From Nitrospirota bacterium (GTDB lineage Bacteria > Nitrospirota > Thermodesulfovibrionia > Thermodesulfovibrionales > Dissulfurispiraceae): a stretch of 64,000 nucleotides of DNA. Shown piece by piece: positions 51,717-61,512 of the stretch. The notes below the pieces were generated by a model. It worked only from the letters and a program-made list of their open reading frames with translations, did not search any database and had not been told where the DNA came from. The stretch is taken from contig JBFMHE010000007.1 of the NCBI GenBank assembly GCA_040752355.1, forward strand, positions 1 through 64,000, given 5' to 3'. A program made the translations under genes and the position numbers. Numbering within the stretch: the stretch's first letter is position 1; every line of letters starts with the position of its first letter.

Positions 51717-52910
51717 CTACCTTCTCTCTCTCCATTTCGGGATGGGGAATATATACTTCTGCGTCGCGTAGGCGGCGGGCCAGATCGTCTCGTGCTCGCC
51801 CTTGATCACCTGGCGCACATAGGTATCGGTGAAATTCTGGTTCTGGAAACCTTCCTTATCGGCAAACTGCACGGGGCCGAAGGCGGTCTCCATCTTCGTC
51901 GCCTTCAGGGCCGCCCTGATCTCGTCGGGCGTAAGATTCTTCGCTCTTTCGAGCGCGTCCTTCACCACATAGACCGTCGCATAGGCCGATGCGCCGTGAT
52001 AGGAGGGGAAGTCGCCGTACTTGCTCTTGAACTTCGCGGCATACTCCCTGGCGCCCTTGAACGTGAGCTGCGGCGTCCAGAGCGTCGCCGTCACGACGTA
52101 TTCAGCGGCATCCTTCGCATTATCGACGAACTCGGGGATGTCGAAGCCCGCCGCGCCGCCGGCGAAGAGCCTCGCGTCGACCCTGAGCTCCTTGATCTGG
52201 CGCATGAGCAGCGCCGCATCCATGACGTAGGACACCATGAAGATGACATCCGGGTTCGCGGCCTTCACCTTCGAAAGGATCGGCCTGAAATCGACCGCGC
52301 CCTTTTCGTACTTCTCGTTGACCAGGACTCTGATGCCCGCCCTTTCGGCATTCTTCACCATATCCTTGGCGCTGGAGCTCCCGAAGTCTGAGCTCTCGTA
52401 GATGATCGCCATAGTCGCCGGCTTGACGACCTCTTTGAAGTAGGACATGAGCCCGTCGGAATAGTGCGCGTTGGGCGGGTTCATGCGGAAGACATACTTG
52501 TACTTCTGCTGGGTGATCTCATCGGCGGCGCTCGCCACCACCACGTACGGGGTCTTGCGCTCTTCGGCGACCGCGGCGACCGCCTTGGCGCAGGCCGACG
52601 TATATTCGCCGATGATGATGGGCTGCTTCTTCACGTCGATCAGCTTCTCGACGATCGCCCTGGCGATCTCGGGCTTTGCCGAGGAGTCCTCGAACTCCAG
52701 CGCCAGCTTCCTGCCTCTGACGCCGCCCTTTGCGTTGATCTCCTCGGCAGCCATTTCGTACGACCGCTTCATCATCTCACCGAACTTCGCCTGTCCGCCG
52801 GTGAGGGGAAGGGGAATTGCCAGCCGCAGCGGCTCCGCAGCGAAGACCTCTGCTGCAAAGAGCACCGCCATAACCATCACGAGCACCGATAAGTGTCTTA
52901 AACGCTCCAT
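51717..52910 (-). CDS. livK: Branched-chain amino acid ABC transporter substrate-binding protein
   Basis: 397 residues with a signal peptide about 1-24 (cleavage near VFA-AE). Type I periplasmic binding fold: LPLTGGQAKFGEMMKRSYEM at the N-terminal lobe, EINAKGGVRGRKLAL, then IIIGEYTSACAKAVAAVAEE and YESSDFGSSSAKDM. It delivers substrate to LivHM. Longer than E. coli LivK, like the homologues of diverse environmental bacteria. The substrate may be branched-chain amino acids, amides or aromatic acids. Confidence 0.9.
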   Translation of the reverse strand: MERLRHLSVLVMVMAVLFAAEVFAAEPLRLAIPLPLTGGQAKFGEMMKRSYEMAAEEINAKGGVRGRKLALEFEDSSAKPEIARAIVEKLIDVKKQPIIIGEYTSACAKAVAAVAEERKTPYVVVASAADEITQQKYKYVFRMNPPNAHYSDGLMSYFKEVVKPATMAIIYESSDFGSSSAKDMVKNAERAGIRVLVNEKYEKGAVDFRPILSKVKAANPDVIFMVSYVMDAALLMRQIKELRVDARLFAGGAAGFDIPEFVDNAKDAAEYVVTATLWTPQLTFKGAREYAAKFKSKYGDFPSYHGASAYATVYVVKDALERAKNLTPDEIRAALKATKMETAFGPVQFADKEGFQNQNFTDTYVRQVIKGEHETIWPAAYATQKYIFPIPKWRERR

Positions 52911-52960
52911 CCTCTCCTCCTCTTCACAAAGTGTTTATCCCTGCTCGCCTGCCCGCCGTC

Positions 52961-53680
52961 CTATCCCAGCTTCTTCTTTACGGCAAGCCTCTTCAGCTTC
53001 GCTATATGCCCGGTGATGTCGATCTCTTTCGGGCAGACCTCGACACAATTGAATACGGAATGGCACCGCCACAGGCCATGCAGCCGCGTGACGCTCTCGA
53101 GCCGTTCGTCCACCGCCCTGTCCCTCGTATCGAAAATGAACCGGTACGCCTTCAGGAGCGCCGAGGGGCCGAGATACTCCTTGTCGGCCCAGAAGCTCGG
53201 GCAGGAGGAGGTGCAGGAGCCGCACATGATGCACGTGATAGACTGGAGGATCTTCTGCTGGTCCTCGGGGCTCTGCAGCCGCTCGCGCTCGGGCGGCGTC
53301 TCCTTATTGATGAGATACGGCGCCACCTCCTGGTTCTTTGCGAAGAAGGGCTCCATATCGACAACGAGGTCCTTGATGACCGGAAGCGCCGGAAGGGGCT
53401 CGAGCACGATGGTCGAGTCTCCCGCGAGAGGAACGTCCTTGATGAGCGTCTGGCAGGCGAGGCCGTTCCTGCCGTTGATCTTCATGGCGCAGGAGCCGCA
53501 GACGCCGTGGGCGCAGGAGCGGCGGAAGGTCAGGCTGCCGTCCGATTCATCCTTTATTGTGATCAATCCATCAAGCACCCGCTGCGCGGGATCCATCTCG
53601 AGGCGGAATTCGTCCCACCGCGGCGCAGTGTCCTTTTCCGGATCGAACCTTCTTATTCTGAAGATATACTGTTCCGTCAC
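52961..53680 (-). CDS. sdhB: Succinate dehydrogenase/fumarate reductase iron-sulfur subunit SdhB
   Basis: 239 residues from GTG at 53680, with GGAG upstream. The longer reading translates low-complexity repeat DNA and is rejected. The [2Fe-2S] site is RSCAHGVCGSCAMKING with a later ACQ, the [4Fe-4S] site CIMCGSCTSSCP and the [3Fe-4S] site CHSVFNCVEVCPK. It links the SdhA flavin to the membrane anchor. Separated from sdhA by about 150 bases of repeat DNA and followed by the liv operon. Confidence 0.94.
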   Translation of the reverse strand: MTEQYIFRIRRFDPEKDTAPRWDEFRLEMDPAQRVLDGLITIKDESDGSLTFRRSCAHGVCGSCAMKINGRNGLACQTLIKDVPLAGDSTIVLEPLPALPVIKDLVVDMEPFFAKNQEVAPYLINKETPPERERLQSPEDQQKILQSITCIMCGSCTSSCPSFWADKEYLGPSALLKAYRFIFDTRDRAVDERLESVTRLHGLWRCHSVFNCVEVCPKEIDITGHIAKLKRLAVKKKLG

Positions 53681-53689
53681 ATCAGACTC

Positions 53690-53825
53690 CACGCACCAAG
53701 TCCCAAACTCCAAACTCCAAACAAAATCCAAATTCCAAATCTTAAATTCCAGCAAAGACACTTCTTCTTTGTGTTTGGAGTTTTGCGTTTGTTCGGAATT
53801 TGGAGTTTGGAGTTTGGAATTTGCC
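53690..53825. repeat. Low-complexity CCAAACT/TTTGGAG word repeats between sdhA and sdhB
   Basis: One half is built of CCAAACTCCAAACTCC and CCAAATTCC words, the other of their complements GTTTGGAGTTTTG and GAATTTGGAGTTTGGAG, so the gap forms an imperfect inverted repeat of many 7-8 bp units. It is a known style of intergenic filler in some environmental lineages; function unknown. Confidence 0.7.
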
Positions 53826-53828
53826 TCA

Positions 53829-55553
53829 TCAGTACTTCCTCTCGACCGGCTGGAACCGGGTTACGGTCACGGGCTTGAACCTGAAGTCGATGCCCCGTTC
53901 AGTCTTGAAGGCAAAGGTATGCTTGAGCCAGGCGTTGTCATCCCGTCCGGGATAGTCCTCGCGGGAGTGCGCGCCCCTGCTCTCTTCCCGCTGCAGGGCC
54001 GAGCCGGCGATCGCCTCTCCCAGGTTGATGAGGTGCCCGAGCTCGATCGCTTCGAGCAGCTCGGTGTTGAAGGTCTTGCCCTTATCCTTGATGCCCAGCC
54101 TTCCGGCCCGCTCTCTATACGGCCGGAGCTCCTGTATGAGATCGGCAAGGTCGGCCTCATTCCTGTAGACCGAGCACTTGTCCATCATCAAGGCCTGGAA
54201 TGCGCTCCTCACCGCTCCTGCCTGCTCGCCATTCTTCCTGTTCAGGAGCGCATCGATGCCGTCTTTTACCGTATCGACCTCGCCTGCGGCGATTGTTCCC
54301 TTGTCTGCCTGTTTGATAAAGCTGCCGATCGCCATTCCCGCCCGCCGCCCGAACACCACGGTATCGAGCAGGGAGTTGCAGCCGAGCCTGTTGGCGCCGT
54401 GCACCGAGACGCAGGCGCATTCACCGGCAGCGTAGAGACCTTCCACCACTGCGCCTTTTTCGTCCTTGAGCACCCTGCCGTCCACGTCGGTCGGGACGCC
54501 GCCCATGGCATAGTGCGCTGTCGGGAGCACGGGGATCGGTTTTTCGCCCGGATCGATGCCCATATAGATCTTGCAGAAGGTCGAGATCTCGGGCAGCCGC
54601 TCTTCGATGATCTTTCTGTCCACATGCCTGAGGTCGAGATGGACGTAGTCCCTGCCGCCGATCCCCCTGCCCTCGCGGATCTCGGTCATGATCGCCCGCG
54701 AGACCATATCGCGGGGAGCGAGGTCCTTGATCGTCGGCGCATAGCGCTCCATGAACCGTTCGCCCTTGTCATTGAGCAGGATGCCGCCCTCGCCCCGCGC
54801 CCCCTCGGTGATCAGTATGCCGAGGCCGTACAGTCCCGTCGGATGGAACTGGAAGAACTCCATATCCTCGAGCGGGATTCCTCTGTTGAAGAGGATGCTC
54901 AGACAATCGCCGGTGCTCGCGATGGCATTGGAGGTGGTCTTGAAAATCCTCCCGTAGCCGCCTGAAGCGACGAGGGTCGCCCTGGCAATAAAGACATGAA
55001 GCTCGCCGGTCTTGAGATGGAGGGCTATCGCCCCCGAGCACCGTCCGTTTTCGATGACGATATCGAGGACCTGGAATTCGGGGAAGAAGGTGACGCCCTG
55101 CAATTCGCTCTGCTCATAGAGCGCGAAGAGGATGGCATGGCCCGTCCTGTCGGCAGAGTAGCATGCCCTGCGCACCGGGGCAGCGCCGAACTCCCTGGTG
55201 TGGCCGCCGAACCGCCGCTGGGCGATCTTGCCTTCAGGCGTCCGGGAAAAGGGGACGCCGAGATGCTCGAGCTCGACGATGGTACGGATAGCGTCCTCGC
55301 ACATGACCTGAATGACATCCTGGTCGCCGAGAAAGTCGCTGCCCTTGGTGGTATCGTAGAAATGCCATTCAGGGGAGTCGGGCTCCTCGTTGCCGAGGGC
55401 TGCGCCGATGCCTCCCTGGGCTGCGCCTGAATGGGAACGGGTAGGGTATAATTTGGTTATGACCGCCACCGAGCCGTGCCGGGAGGCCTCGATGGCTGCC
55501 CTCAGACCGGCGAGTCCTGCACCTATGACGAGCGTGTCAAAATCGTGGGTCAT
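53829..55553 (-). CDS. sdhA: Succinate dehydrogenase/fumarate reductase flavoprotein SdhA
   Basis: 574 residues from ATG at 55553. Rossmann FAD motif [13 protein letters not shown] at 9-21. The covalent-FAD His lies in [11 protein letters not shown] near 40, the substrate loop is QFHPTGLYG near 240, and HYAMGGV and the arginine region [13 protein letters not shown] near 390 are present. It oxidises succinate to fumarate in the TCA cycle. It heads the minus-strand run sdhA-sdhB-liv-CBS-sdhCD. Confidence 0.95.
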   Translation of the reverse strand: MTHDFDTLVIGAGLAGLRAAIEASRHGSVAVITKLYPTRSHSGAAQGGIGAALGNEEPDSPEWHFYDTTKGSDFLGDQDVIQVMCEDAIRTIVELEHLGVPFSRTPEGKIAQRRFGGHTREFGAAPVRRACYSADRTGHAILFALYEQSELQGVTFFPEFQVLDIVIENGRCSGAIALHLKTGELHVFIARATLVASGGYGRIFKTTSNAIASTGDCLSILFNRGIPLEDMEFFQFHPTGLYGLGILITEGARGEGGILLNDKGERFMERYAPTIKDLAPRDMVSRAIMTEIREGRGIGGRDYVHLDLRHVDRKIIEERLPEISTFCKIYMGIDPGEKPIPVLPTAHYAMGGVPTDVDGRVLKDEKGAVVEGLYAAGECACVSVHGANRLGCNSLLDTVVFGRRAGMAIGSFIKQADKGTIAAGEVDTVKDGIDALLNRKNGEQAGAVRSAFQALMMDKCSVYRNEADLADLIQELRPYRERAGRLGIKDKGKTFNTELLEAIELGHLINLGEAIAGSALQREESRGAHSREDYPGRDDNAWLKHTFAFKTERGIDFRFKPVTVTRFQPVERKY

Positions 55554-55732
55554 AACCCCTCTTCTGCGTTCCCCCCGCCATACAAAAGCGTAAGCAGGTA
55601 CATAATTACACATTTCAACCGAAAAAATCCATATTGACTAACCGGGAGAGGGAAAACTATAATGCCTGAAACTGTTTGTAATCATTTGTTAATTATATAA
55701 CCGATTGAATTAGGTCGTTTATTGGCAGCAAA

Positions 55733-57169
55733 ATGGCAATAAGCTTCGCAAAGGGGGTCCCCATGCCACATGTCCCGAGTCCGAGTTACAGCCTTACCAT
55801 AAGAGCGGAGATAGAAAACCGTATCGGCATGTTCGCGCAGATCGCCACCACCATAGGCAATGCAGGAGGAGACCTCGGCTCTATCGATATCGTAAGGGTG
55901 GAGAAAGGCAAGATCGTCAGGGACATCACGGTCAATGCCCGCGACGAGGAGCACGAGAAGAAGATCGTACGCGCAATCAGGAATATCGACGGGGTGAAGG
56001 TCCTCCGCGTCATGGACCGCACCTTCACCGCCCACGAAGGGGGCAAGATCGAGGTGCGCGCCAGGATCCCGGTGCGGGACAGGAACGACCTCTCGAAAGT
56101 CTACACCCCGGGCGTTGCTCGGGTCTGCAGGGACATCCACGAAAACCCCGAGCACGTCTATCGCTATACGATAAAAGGAAACTCGGTCGCCGTCATCACC
56201 GACGGCACCGCAGTGCTCGGCCTCGGCGACATCGGTCCTGAGGCGGCAATGCCGGTGATGGAAGGCAAGGCGATGATCTTCAAGGAGTTCGCCGGCATCG
56301 ACGCCTTCCCTATCGCCCTCAAGACGAAGGACACCGAGGAGATCATCTCGATCGTCAAGAACATCTCGACGCCCTTCGGCGGGGTCAACCTCGAAGACAT
56401 CTCCGCGCCCCGCTGCTTCGAGATCGAGACACGGCTCAGGAAGCTCTGCGATATCCCGATCATCCACGACGACCAGCACGGCACCGCTGTCGTCGTTCTC
56501 GCTGCGCTCATCAATGTTGCGAGATTGATAAAGAGGGACATAAAAAAATTCAGGATCGTCATCTCCGGCGCCGGCGCAGCGGGCATGGCGAACGCCCTGA
56601 TGCTTGCGAAATACGGAATCAGGGATATCGTCGTCTGCGACCGAGCGGGCGCTCTTTACGAAGGAAGGAAGGCGGACATGAATCCGTATAAGAAGGCCCT
56701 CGCGAAGATGACGAACCCGAGAAAGCTCAAAGGCAGCGTTGCCGATGCCCTGAAGGGCGCGGATGTCTTCCTCGGCCTCTCGGTCCCCAACGTCATTGCT
56801 CCCGACGACATACGGAAAATGGCGAAGGAGCCGATCGTCTTCGCCCTCGCCAACCCCGAGCCCGAGGTATCTCCCGAGGAAGCGCTGCCCCTCGTGCGGG
56901 TGCTCGCAACAGGCCGCTCCGACTATCCGAACCAGATAAACAATATGCTCAGCTACCCGGGCATCTTCAGGGGCCTGCTCGATGTGAAGGCGAAAGGCGT
57001 GAACGAAGAAATCAAGTTCGCCGCAGCCCAGGCGATCGCCCACATGGTGAAGGACGACGAGCTGCACGAGGACTACATCATCCCGAGCATCTTCGACCGC
57101 AAGGTAATCCCCGCCGTCGCCCATGCCGTTGCCGAGACGGCAAAGAGGACAGGCCTGGCGCGGCATTAA
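55733..57169 (+). CDS. NAD-type malic enzyme with N-terminal ACT domain
   Basis: 478 residues. An ACT domain (about 18-92, YSLTIRAEIENRIGMFAQIAT) precedes the malic enzyme core with YTPGVARVCRDI near 124, the Lys/Asp metal site in DIGPEAAMPVMEGKA, and IIHDDQHGTAVV near 245. The NAD-binding motif is ISGAGAAGMANA near 282. It decarboxylates malate to pyruvate. The ACT domain suggests amino-acid feedback. A second ATG (MPHVPS) eight codons in is possible. Divergent from sdhA. Confidence 0.92.
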   Translation: MAISFAKGVPMPHVPSPSYSLTIRAEIENRIGMFAQIATTIGNAGGDLGSIDIVRVEKGKIVRDITVNARDEEHEKKIVRAIRNIDGVKVLRVMDRTFTAHEGGKIEVRARIPVRDRNDLSKVYTPGVARVCRDIHENPEHVYRYTIKGNSVAVITDGTAVLGLGDIGPEAAMPVMEGKAMIFKEFAGIDAFPIALKTKDTEEIISIVKNISTPFGGVNLEDISAPRCFEIETRLRKLCDIPIIHDDQHGTAVVVLAALINVARLIKRDIKKFRIVISGAGAAGMANALMLAKYGIRDIVVCDRAGALYEGRKADMNPYKKALAKMTNPRKLKGSVADALKGADVFLGLSVPNVIAPDDIRKMAKEPIVFALANPEPEVSPEEALPLVRVLATGRSDYPNQINNMLSYPGIFRGLLDVKAKGVNEEIKFAAAQAIAHMVKDDELHEDYIIPSIFDRKVIPAVAHAVAETAKRTGLARH

Positions 57170-57188
57170 ACCTTACTCCATAGAAAAT

Positions 57189-57225
57189 CAAACGCCCGGA
57201 AGAGACGATGCTCTTTCGGGCGTTT
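57189..57225 (+). terminator. Rho-independent terminator after malic enzyme
   Basis: AAACGCCCGGAAGAG and CTCTTTCGGGCGTTT form an almost perfect hairpin 20 bases after the stop, ending in TTT. The symmetric A-run and T-run could allow termination from either side. Confidence 0.85.
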
Positions 57226-57536
57226 CGATTGACGCGTTCACCCTGCTGTTTCTCGGGAGTAGGTTTAAAGAGTTTTACGACTTGCCGGTAGAACTTCGCA
57301 CCATGGAGGGTATTGTCATTCCCTTCACTCTTCCTTCTTTAAAAGGCGCAAGGTTTCTTCATAGATGCGCTCTCGCGGGCCGCATCAAGCCACCCACGGC
57401 TGGCGCCCGGCGCTGCTATCGGGGAGGACGGGAGGGACGCATTGCCGGCTGATTTCGAGGGGATTGATGCCATATCACCAACGGAGGCGCCGCACGTATA
57501 TCTTGGTCAGCACCCCGACAGCGTCCCCCCTTATAG
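57226..57536. other. Intergenic stretch, nothing recognised
   Basis: 311 bases between the terminator and the receiver gene. Short open frames exist but none has a ribosome site or family-like sequence. Confidence 0.5.
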
Positions 57537-57923
57537 TTACGACGCCCTCCTGCTCTGCAAGGCATCGTTCACCGCGCTCCTGACCTCCTCTATACGGAAA
57601 GGTTTCCCGATGAATCTGAACACGTTATACCCCGATGCTTTCTCGAGAATATCGCGGCGCACATGCGATGAAATGACGATTACCGGGATGTCCAGTCCTT
57701 CCTCCCGTACTCTCCTTAAGAGCTCCAGGCCCTCGGCATCGGGGAGGCTCCAATCGGTAATGATCACGTCGTACGTGTGGTTCGCAACCTTGTGCAGCGC
57801 CTCGTGCATCGCAAACGCCGTGCACACGGCATGCTGCTCACTGCGCTCGAAAGCCCGCTTCAAAGCAACGCACACCAGCTCCTCATCATCAACAACCAGA
57901 AGTTTTACCGTATCGCCGTCCAC
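57537..57923 (-). CDS. Single-domain response regulator (receiver only)
   Basis: 128 residues. Acidic pocket DDEE at 12-15, phospho-acceptor Asp57 in IITDWSLPD, Ser-type switch in VIVISSH and Lys107 in FIGKPF make a complete CheY-like receiver. No output domain. It may be phosphorylated by a remote kinase and act through protein contacts. Neighbours give no hint. Confidence 0.9.
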   Translation of the reverse strand: MDGDTVKLLVVDDEELVCVALKRAFERSEQHAVCTAFAMHEALHKVANHTYDVIITDWSLPDAEGLELLRRVREEGLDIPVIVISSHVRRDILEKASGYNVFRFIGKPFRIEEVRSAVNDALQSRRAS

Positions 57924-58029
57924 AACGCGCTCATCCTGATCCTTATGCGTATAGCCATCTCAAGCTGAGACATGATACGCATTTGCTCGCTCCTGATGCA
58001 AGGGCTCTCCCCTCTCTTATCGGGGAAAA

Positions 58030-59652
58030 TCACGATTTGGTGAGAGGCGTCACATAGTCCACCGTACTGCCCGCCTTTTCCCGCCTCCCCCTCTTCAGAA
58101 ATCTTCCCAGCGTCTCCCATGCCGCCGGGTTCGCGCAATGAAGAGGGTCGCCGGTGAAGATACCGACCCCCGGATACTCCGAGTAGTAGTTCCAGAAGGT
58201 CCAGTGCAGGCCCTCGCGCTCCATGATTTCCAAAAAATCGGTGAGGTAGTTGACAATACTCTCGAGTGAAGGGTTGGCATGGGCGGTGAATTCTCCCACA
58301 AAGAGCGGCGCCTTATGCCGGGTCTTGAAGTCGAGGGCATAGGCGAGCTGCCGCTCTATCTCTTGCCGGTCGATACGGGCGACCACCTCCCGCTCATGCC
58401 ACGCCAGAACGATTCGCATATCGTCGTCGGCCCCTTCGGCGCGATACCACGCCGCAAGCTCGTAGGAGCCGCGCTTCACCGGCATAGGGCTGCTCCGGGC
58501 AGCGGCGCTGCCTGCGCACCGGTAAAAGGAGAGCGCATATGCGCCCGTGCGGGCCGGTCCGCGCTCCACAGAAATGCAGGAGCCCTGCAGGGTCCAGTGA
58601 AAGCCGGGGTAGTCTATCTCGAACGAACCGTTCGCCACCAGGGGCGCAGGCAGCTCTGCAGGCACGCCGTTGACGAGGAGCTCCACGTCATCGACCAGGA
58701 CCGTTCCGCTGCCGCCCGGGGACTCGATGCTCACCACAACGATGTCCGCTCCTTCGGGGGGCGTGGCCGTGAGGCGGAGCTGCCGCCACTCGCCGCGTTC
58801 CCTCTCGCTCCTGCCGGGAGGGAGCGGTGAGGAGCGGGCCTCGCCTATTTTCTTCCCTGCACTGACCATCTCGCCGGGGTAGCGGGAGACGGGCCGGTCG
58901 GTGGTGGTGATATAGAAAGCGAAACGGGGCGGATAGAAGAAGTGGATGCTATAGAGGATATTCGGGTCGTCGAGACCGACAAGCTCCTTGCGCCACCCCT
59001 CGAGTATGGCCTCTTCGACGATGAGCATATGTCTTTTGTCGAGCCTGCGGATGCGCTCGGCAGCCGTACCGATAATGCGCCGGTAGTCCTCGGCAGAGGG
59101 AGGTGTACCCTCGTTCAGGAGATCGTAGCCCGCGACGACAGTCCGCCCGGCATACCTCCGCGCGATCTCCTCCCAGAGGGCGTAGAAGCGCTCCTGATAT
59201 GCCTCCGAGCTCCAAAAGGAGGCCCTCCCTTCCCGGTGAACGACGAAGTCATGGGTATTCTGCATGCCCGGCGCAAGATGCATATCGAGAATCGCATAAA
59301 GCCCGTGGCGTTCACACCAGCCGAGGACCCTGTCGAGGAGCGCGAAGCTGCGCGCGTCGTAGCTGAAAGGCGCCGGCTCGAACTGCCGGTAGTCGAGGAC
59401 GAGGCGGAGGCAGTTCGCTCCTGCCGCCGCCATCTTCCTTATATCGTTTTCACCGAGAACGCTCCAGGAGGGGGCGAAGTGCTTCAGCTCCACGTTGAAA
59501 CCGCGCAGCATCACCGCCGCCCCACCGGCATCGACCACCCGTCCGCCCTCGATGCGCAGAAACCCTCCAGCCGCTTGCGCTAGCCCGGGGGCTGGAGGAA
59601 AGAGGAGCAGAACGATGCAGAGAAGTATGGAAATGAGGGACACATCCCCCAT
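58030..59652 (-). CDS. Secreted GH5-type glycoside hydrolase with inserted CBM-like domain
   Basis: 540 residues from ATG at 59652, signal peptide about 1-27. A cellulase-like barrel starts LRIEGGRVVDAGGAAVMLRGFN; acid/base Glu lies in DLLNEGTPP near 178 and HFFYPP near 238. Residues about 255-425 are a beta-sandwich insert (SGTVLVDDVELLVNG, NGSFEIDYPGFHW) like CBM4/9. The barrel then resumes, with the nucleophile in LFVGEFTAH near 452 and WTFWNYYS near 483. Polysaccharide hydrolysis outside the cytoplasm is likely; the substrate is unknown. Confidence 0.82.
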   Translation of the reverse strand: MGDVSLISILLCIVLLLFPPAPGLAQAAGGFLRIEGGRVVDAGGAAVMLRGFNVELKHFAPSWSVLGENDIRKMAAAGANCLRLVLDYRQFEPAPFSYDARSFALLDRVLGWCERHGLYAILDMHLAPGMQNTHDFVVHREGRASFWSSEAYQERFYALWEEIARRYAGRTVVAGYDLLNEGTPPSAEDYRRIIGTAAERIRRLDKRHMLIVEEAILEGWRKELVGLDDPNILYSIHFFYPPRFAFYITTTDRPVSRYPGEMVSAGKKIGEARSSPLPPGRSERERGEWRQLRLTATPPEGADIVVVSIESPGGSGTVLVDDVELLVNGVPAELPAPLVANGSFEIDYPGFHWTLQGSCISVERGPARTGAYALSFYRCAGSAAARSSPMPVKRGSYELAAWYRAEGADDDMRIVLAWHEREVVARIDRQEIERQLAYALDFKTRHKAPLFVGEFTAHANPSLESIVNYLTDFLEIMEREGLHWTFWNYYSEYPGVGIFTGDPLHCANPAAWETLGRFLKRGRREKAGSTVDYVTPLTKS

Positions 59653-59734
59653 TTCCTGACGTGGCGCATTGATGGCACGATTAGAAAATGTTCCCATGTG
59701 CTCATAAATCCCTTTGCCGCCTTTCGTATGACGG

Positions 59735-60085
59735 GCAATATGGCCCAGTTGGCCCGTATATGGCCCCTTTCCCTTTGACCCCTTTATGGCCCTTCGTATC
59801 GAGTTTGTCGGGTTTATGTCGGGTTTACCCATTGCCATTTTCATGTCGGGTTTATGTCCAGTTTAAGGATTTCCTGAACTCAGGTCCCCTTCTTATACTT
59901 TCTCGATTTCCTCTTAGTAGGTTTTGCCCCATCTACTTTTTTCAATGGTATATTTGGCGCGTTTATGGCACGATTGGCAGTTGAATCCCCTGTTGTCTGA
60001 TGAGCCCTTTGAGCCCTTTGTGAGCCCTTTTCATTCGGGATAGTTGATGAGCCCTTTGAGCCCTTTATGAGCCCTTTACGAGAGA
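59735..60085. repeat. 9-bp-style word repeats (TATGGCCC, GGGTTTATGTC, GAGCCCTTT)
   Basis: Words TATGGCCC/TTGGCCC, then GTCGGGTTTAT, then GAGCCCTTT(A/G)T recur in clusters of near 9-12 bp units. The last cluster lies inside the 3' end of the DUF4062/ATP-binding gene and encodes a Lys/Gly/Ser-rich tail. GGGTTTAT is shared with the arrays at 36929 and 42839. Confidence 0.65.
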
Positions 60086-61512
60086 TGATGTAGTACGTAC
60101 CCTTGCCGGTAGTTCCAATTTTACTCAACACGCCTTTCCTGACCATGTCTTCCAAATCCCTCGATGCGGTCGGTTTCGAGACGTCAAAGGCTTTTTGATA
60201 ATCAAGGTTGCTCAGACGGCCGCTCGTCTTGGCAAGAATTACTGCGTGTTTTTGCCTAACATTAAGTCCAAGCGATTCGATAACCTTATCGGTCAGCCAG
60301 TCGCGCCAGACTGTGCTGGTAAACTCTCCGCCTCGCTGCACGAAATCAGGCTCAGCCAGTGCATGGGCAAGGCTCTCCCGGATCATCATAAGAGTGCCGG
60401 TGCCGTATTTCTCGATATAGCGGGCGAGAAAGAGAGCCTCGCAGATACGGGGATTTCGGGCTATGGAGCCGTGGGGCTGCCGAAGACTTTCCGGGGTGAG
60501 CGGCGGCGTCAGCGTACCGGGGTTCCATACTTCCACGCGGTCGGCAAAGACGGAAACCTGTACTGCTCCAGCCGAGACATAGTCGCGGTGAGCAATGGCG
60601 TTGACGATGGCCTCGCGGATCACATCGTGTGGTATTTCATAACGGACAGGGGCCTGAGTACTTTCAGCCCGCGTACCAACACTGCGATTGAGCTTCGACA
60701 TGACAAAGTCCACTGCCATATCCACTTGCTCAAAGAGCGCGCCCTTGAAGATACGATAAAACGGTACGGGCCGCTGAATCTCAGTACCGTGGAAGTGCAT
60801 ACAGCGTACCTCAGAGGGCGGAAGAAAGCGCTGGGGGTCCCGGCCAAAAAGGAGTATGGCGGCGTTGGTCGGCTGATCACCACAGAGAAGATGCAGGTGC
60901 GCAAGCACTTCAGCCACGGGCGTCTTGACCGGCAGCGGAAACTGGCGCTCAAGCCTGGCCAGGCGCACAAACTCCTCAACAGCATGAGCGTCCACATCGC
61001 TGAGGGCAGCATCCTGACACGGTCTATCTTCGAAGTGTCGGGCCTGAATGATGCCGCACACCTCAAGATAATCCACAAGGCTTGAATAGAGAGCCGTAGT
61101 CAATTCGGTAATACCGGCAGATGAGCTGTTTGCCGGCTTTTGCGATCAGCACGCGCATCTTTGGATGACGATCCGCATCATGCGCGCCCTTAACGAAAAC
61201 AAGCCGAACCTTGCCCTGAGCAGAAGCAAGGTCAAATTCGCGCTCTGTAGGAGAAATACCCTCGGCATCCTCTGATCCATACTCGTTTCCGAAAAGGCCG
61301 ACGTACACATCGCAGTGTTCGACTTCCTCAAGGTACACGTCGTCTGCCTTCCGATCACTGGCGGGGAGGTCTTCAAACAGGAACACATCGAAATAGCGCC
61401 TGAGCAGAGCGTCGCCTTGAACAAACTCCTTCAAGGCCCGCCTTTCCTGCTGCATTTCCTTCTGAACGCTGCTTATGAAAATATTCTTATGACTGGCAGT
61501 CTGCTTCTTCAT
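59880..61512 (-). pseudogene. DUF4062 / divergent-ATPase DNA-binding protein, split by a frameshift
   Basis: Two overlapping frames make one expected protein of about 540 residues. The first (61512-61063) is a DUF4062 domain starting IFISSVQKEMQQERRALKEF and SPTEREFDLASAQGK. The second (from 61103) continues LTTALYSSLVDYLE, then ILLFGRDPQRFLPPSEVRCM, HATPase_c_4-type HRDYVSAGAVQVSVFADRVEVWNPG and a winged-helix end. The join needs a one-base shift in CTCATCTGCCGG near 61100-61125. The C-terminal tail is lengthened by repeat DNA. Possible roles are transcription control or defence. A sequencing error or programmed shift is not excluded. Confidence 0.75.

Noticed and set aside
55682-57166. 494-codon minus-strand ORF opposite the malic enzyme
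   Set aside because: Antisense shadow; the plus strand has complete malic enzyme and ACT motifs and a terminator.
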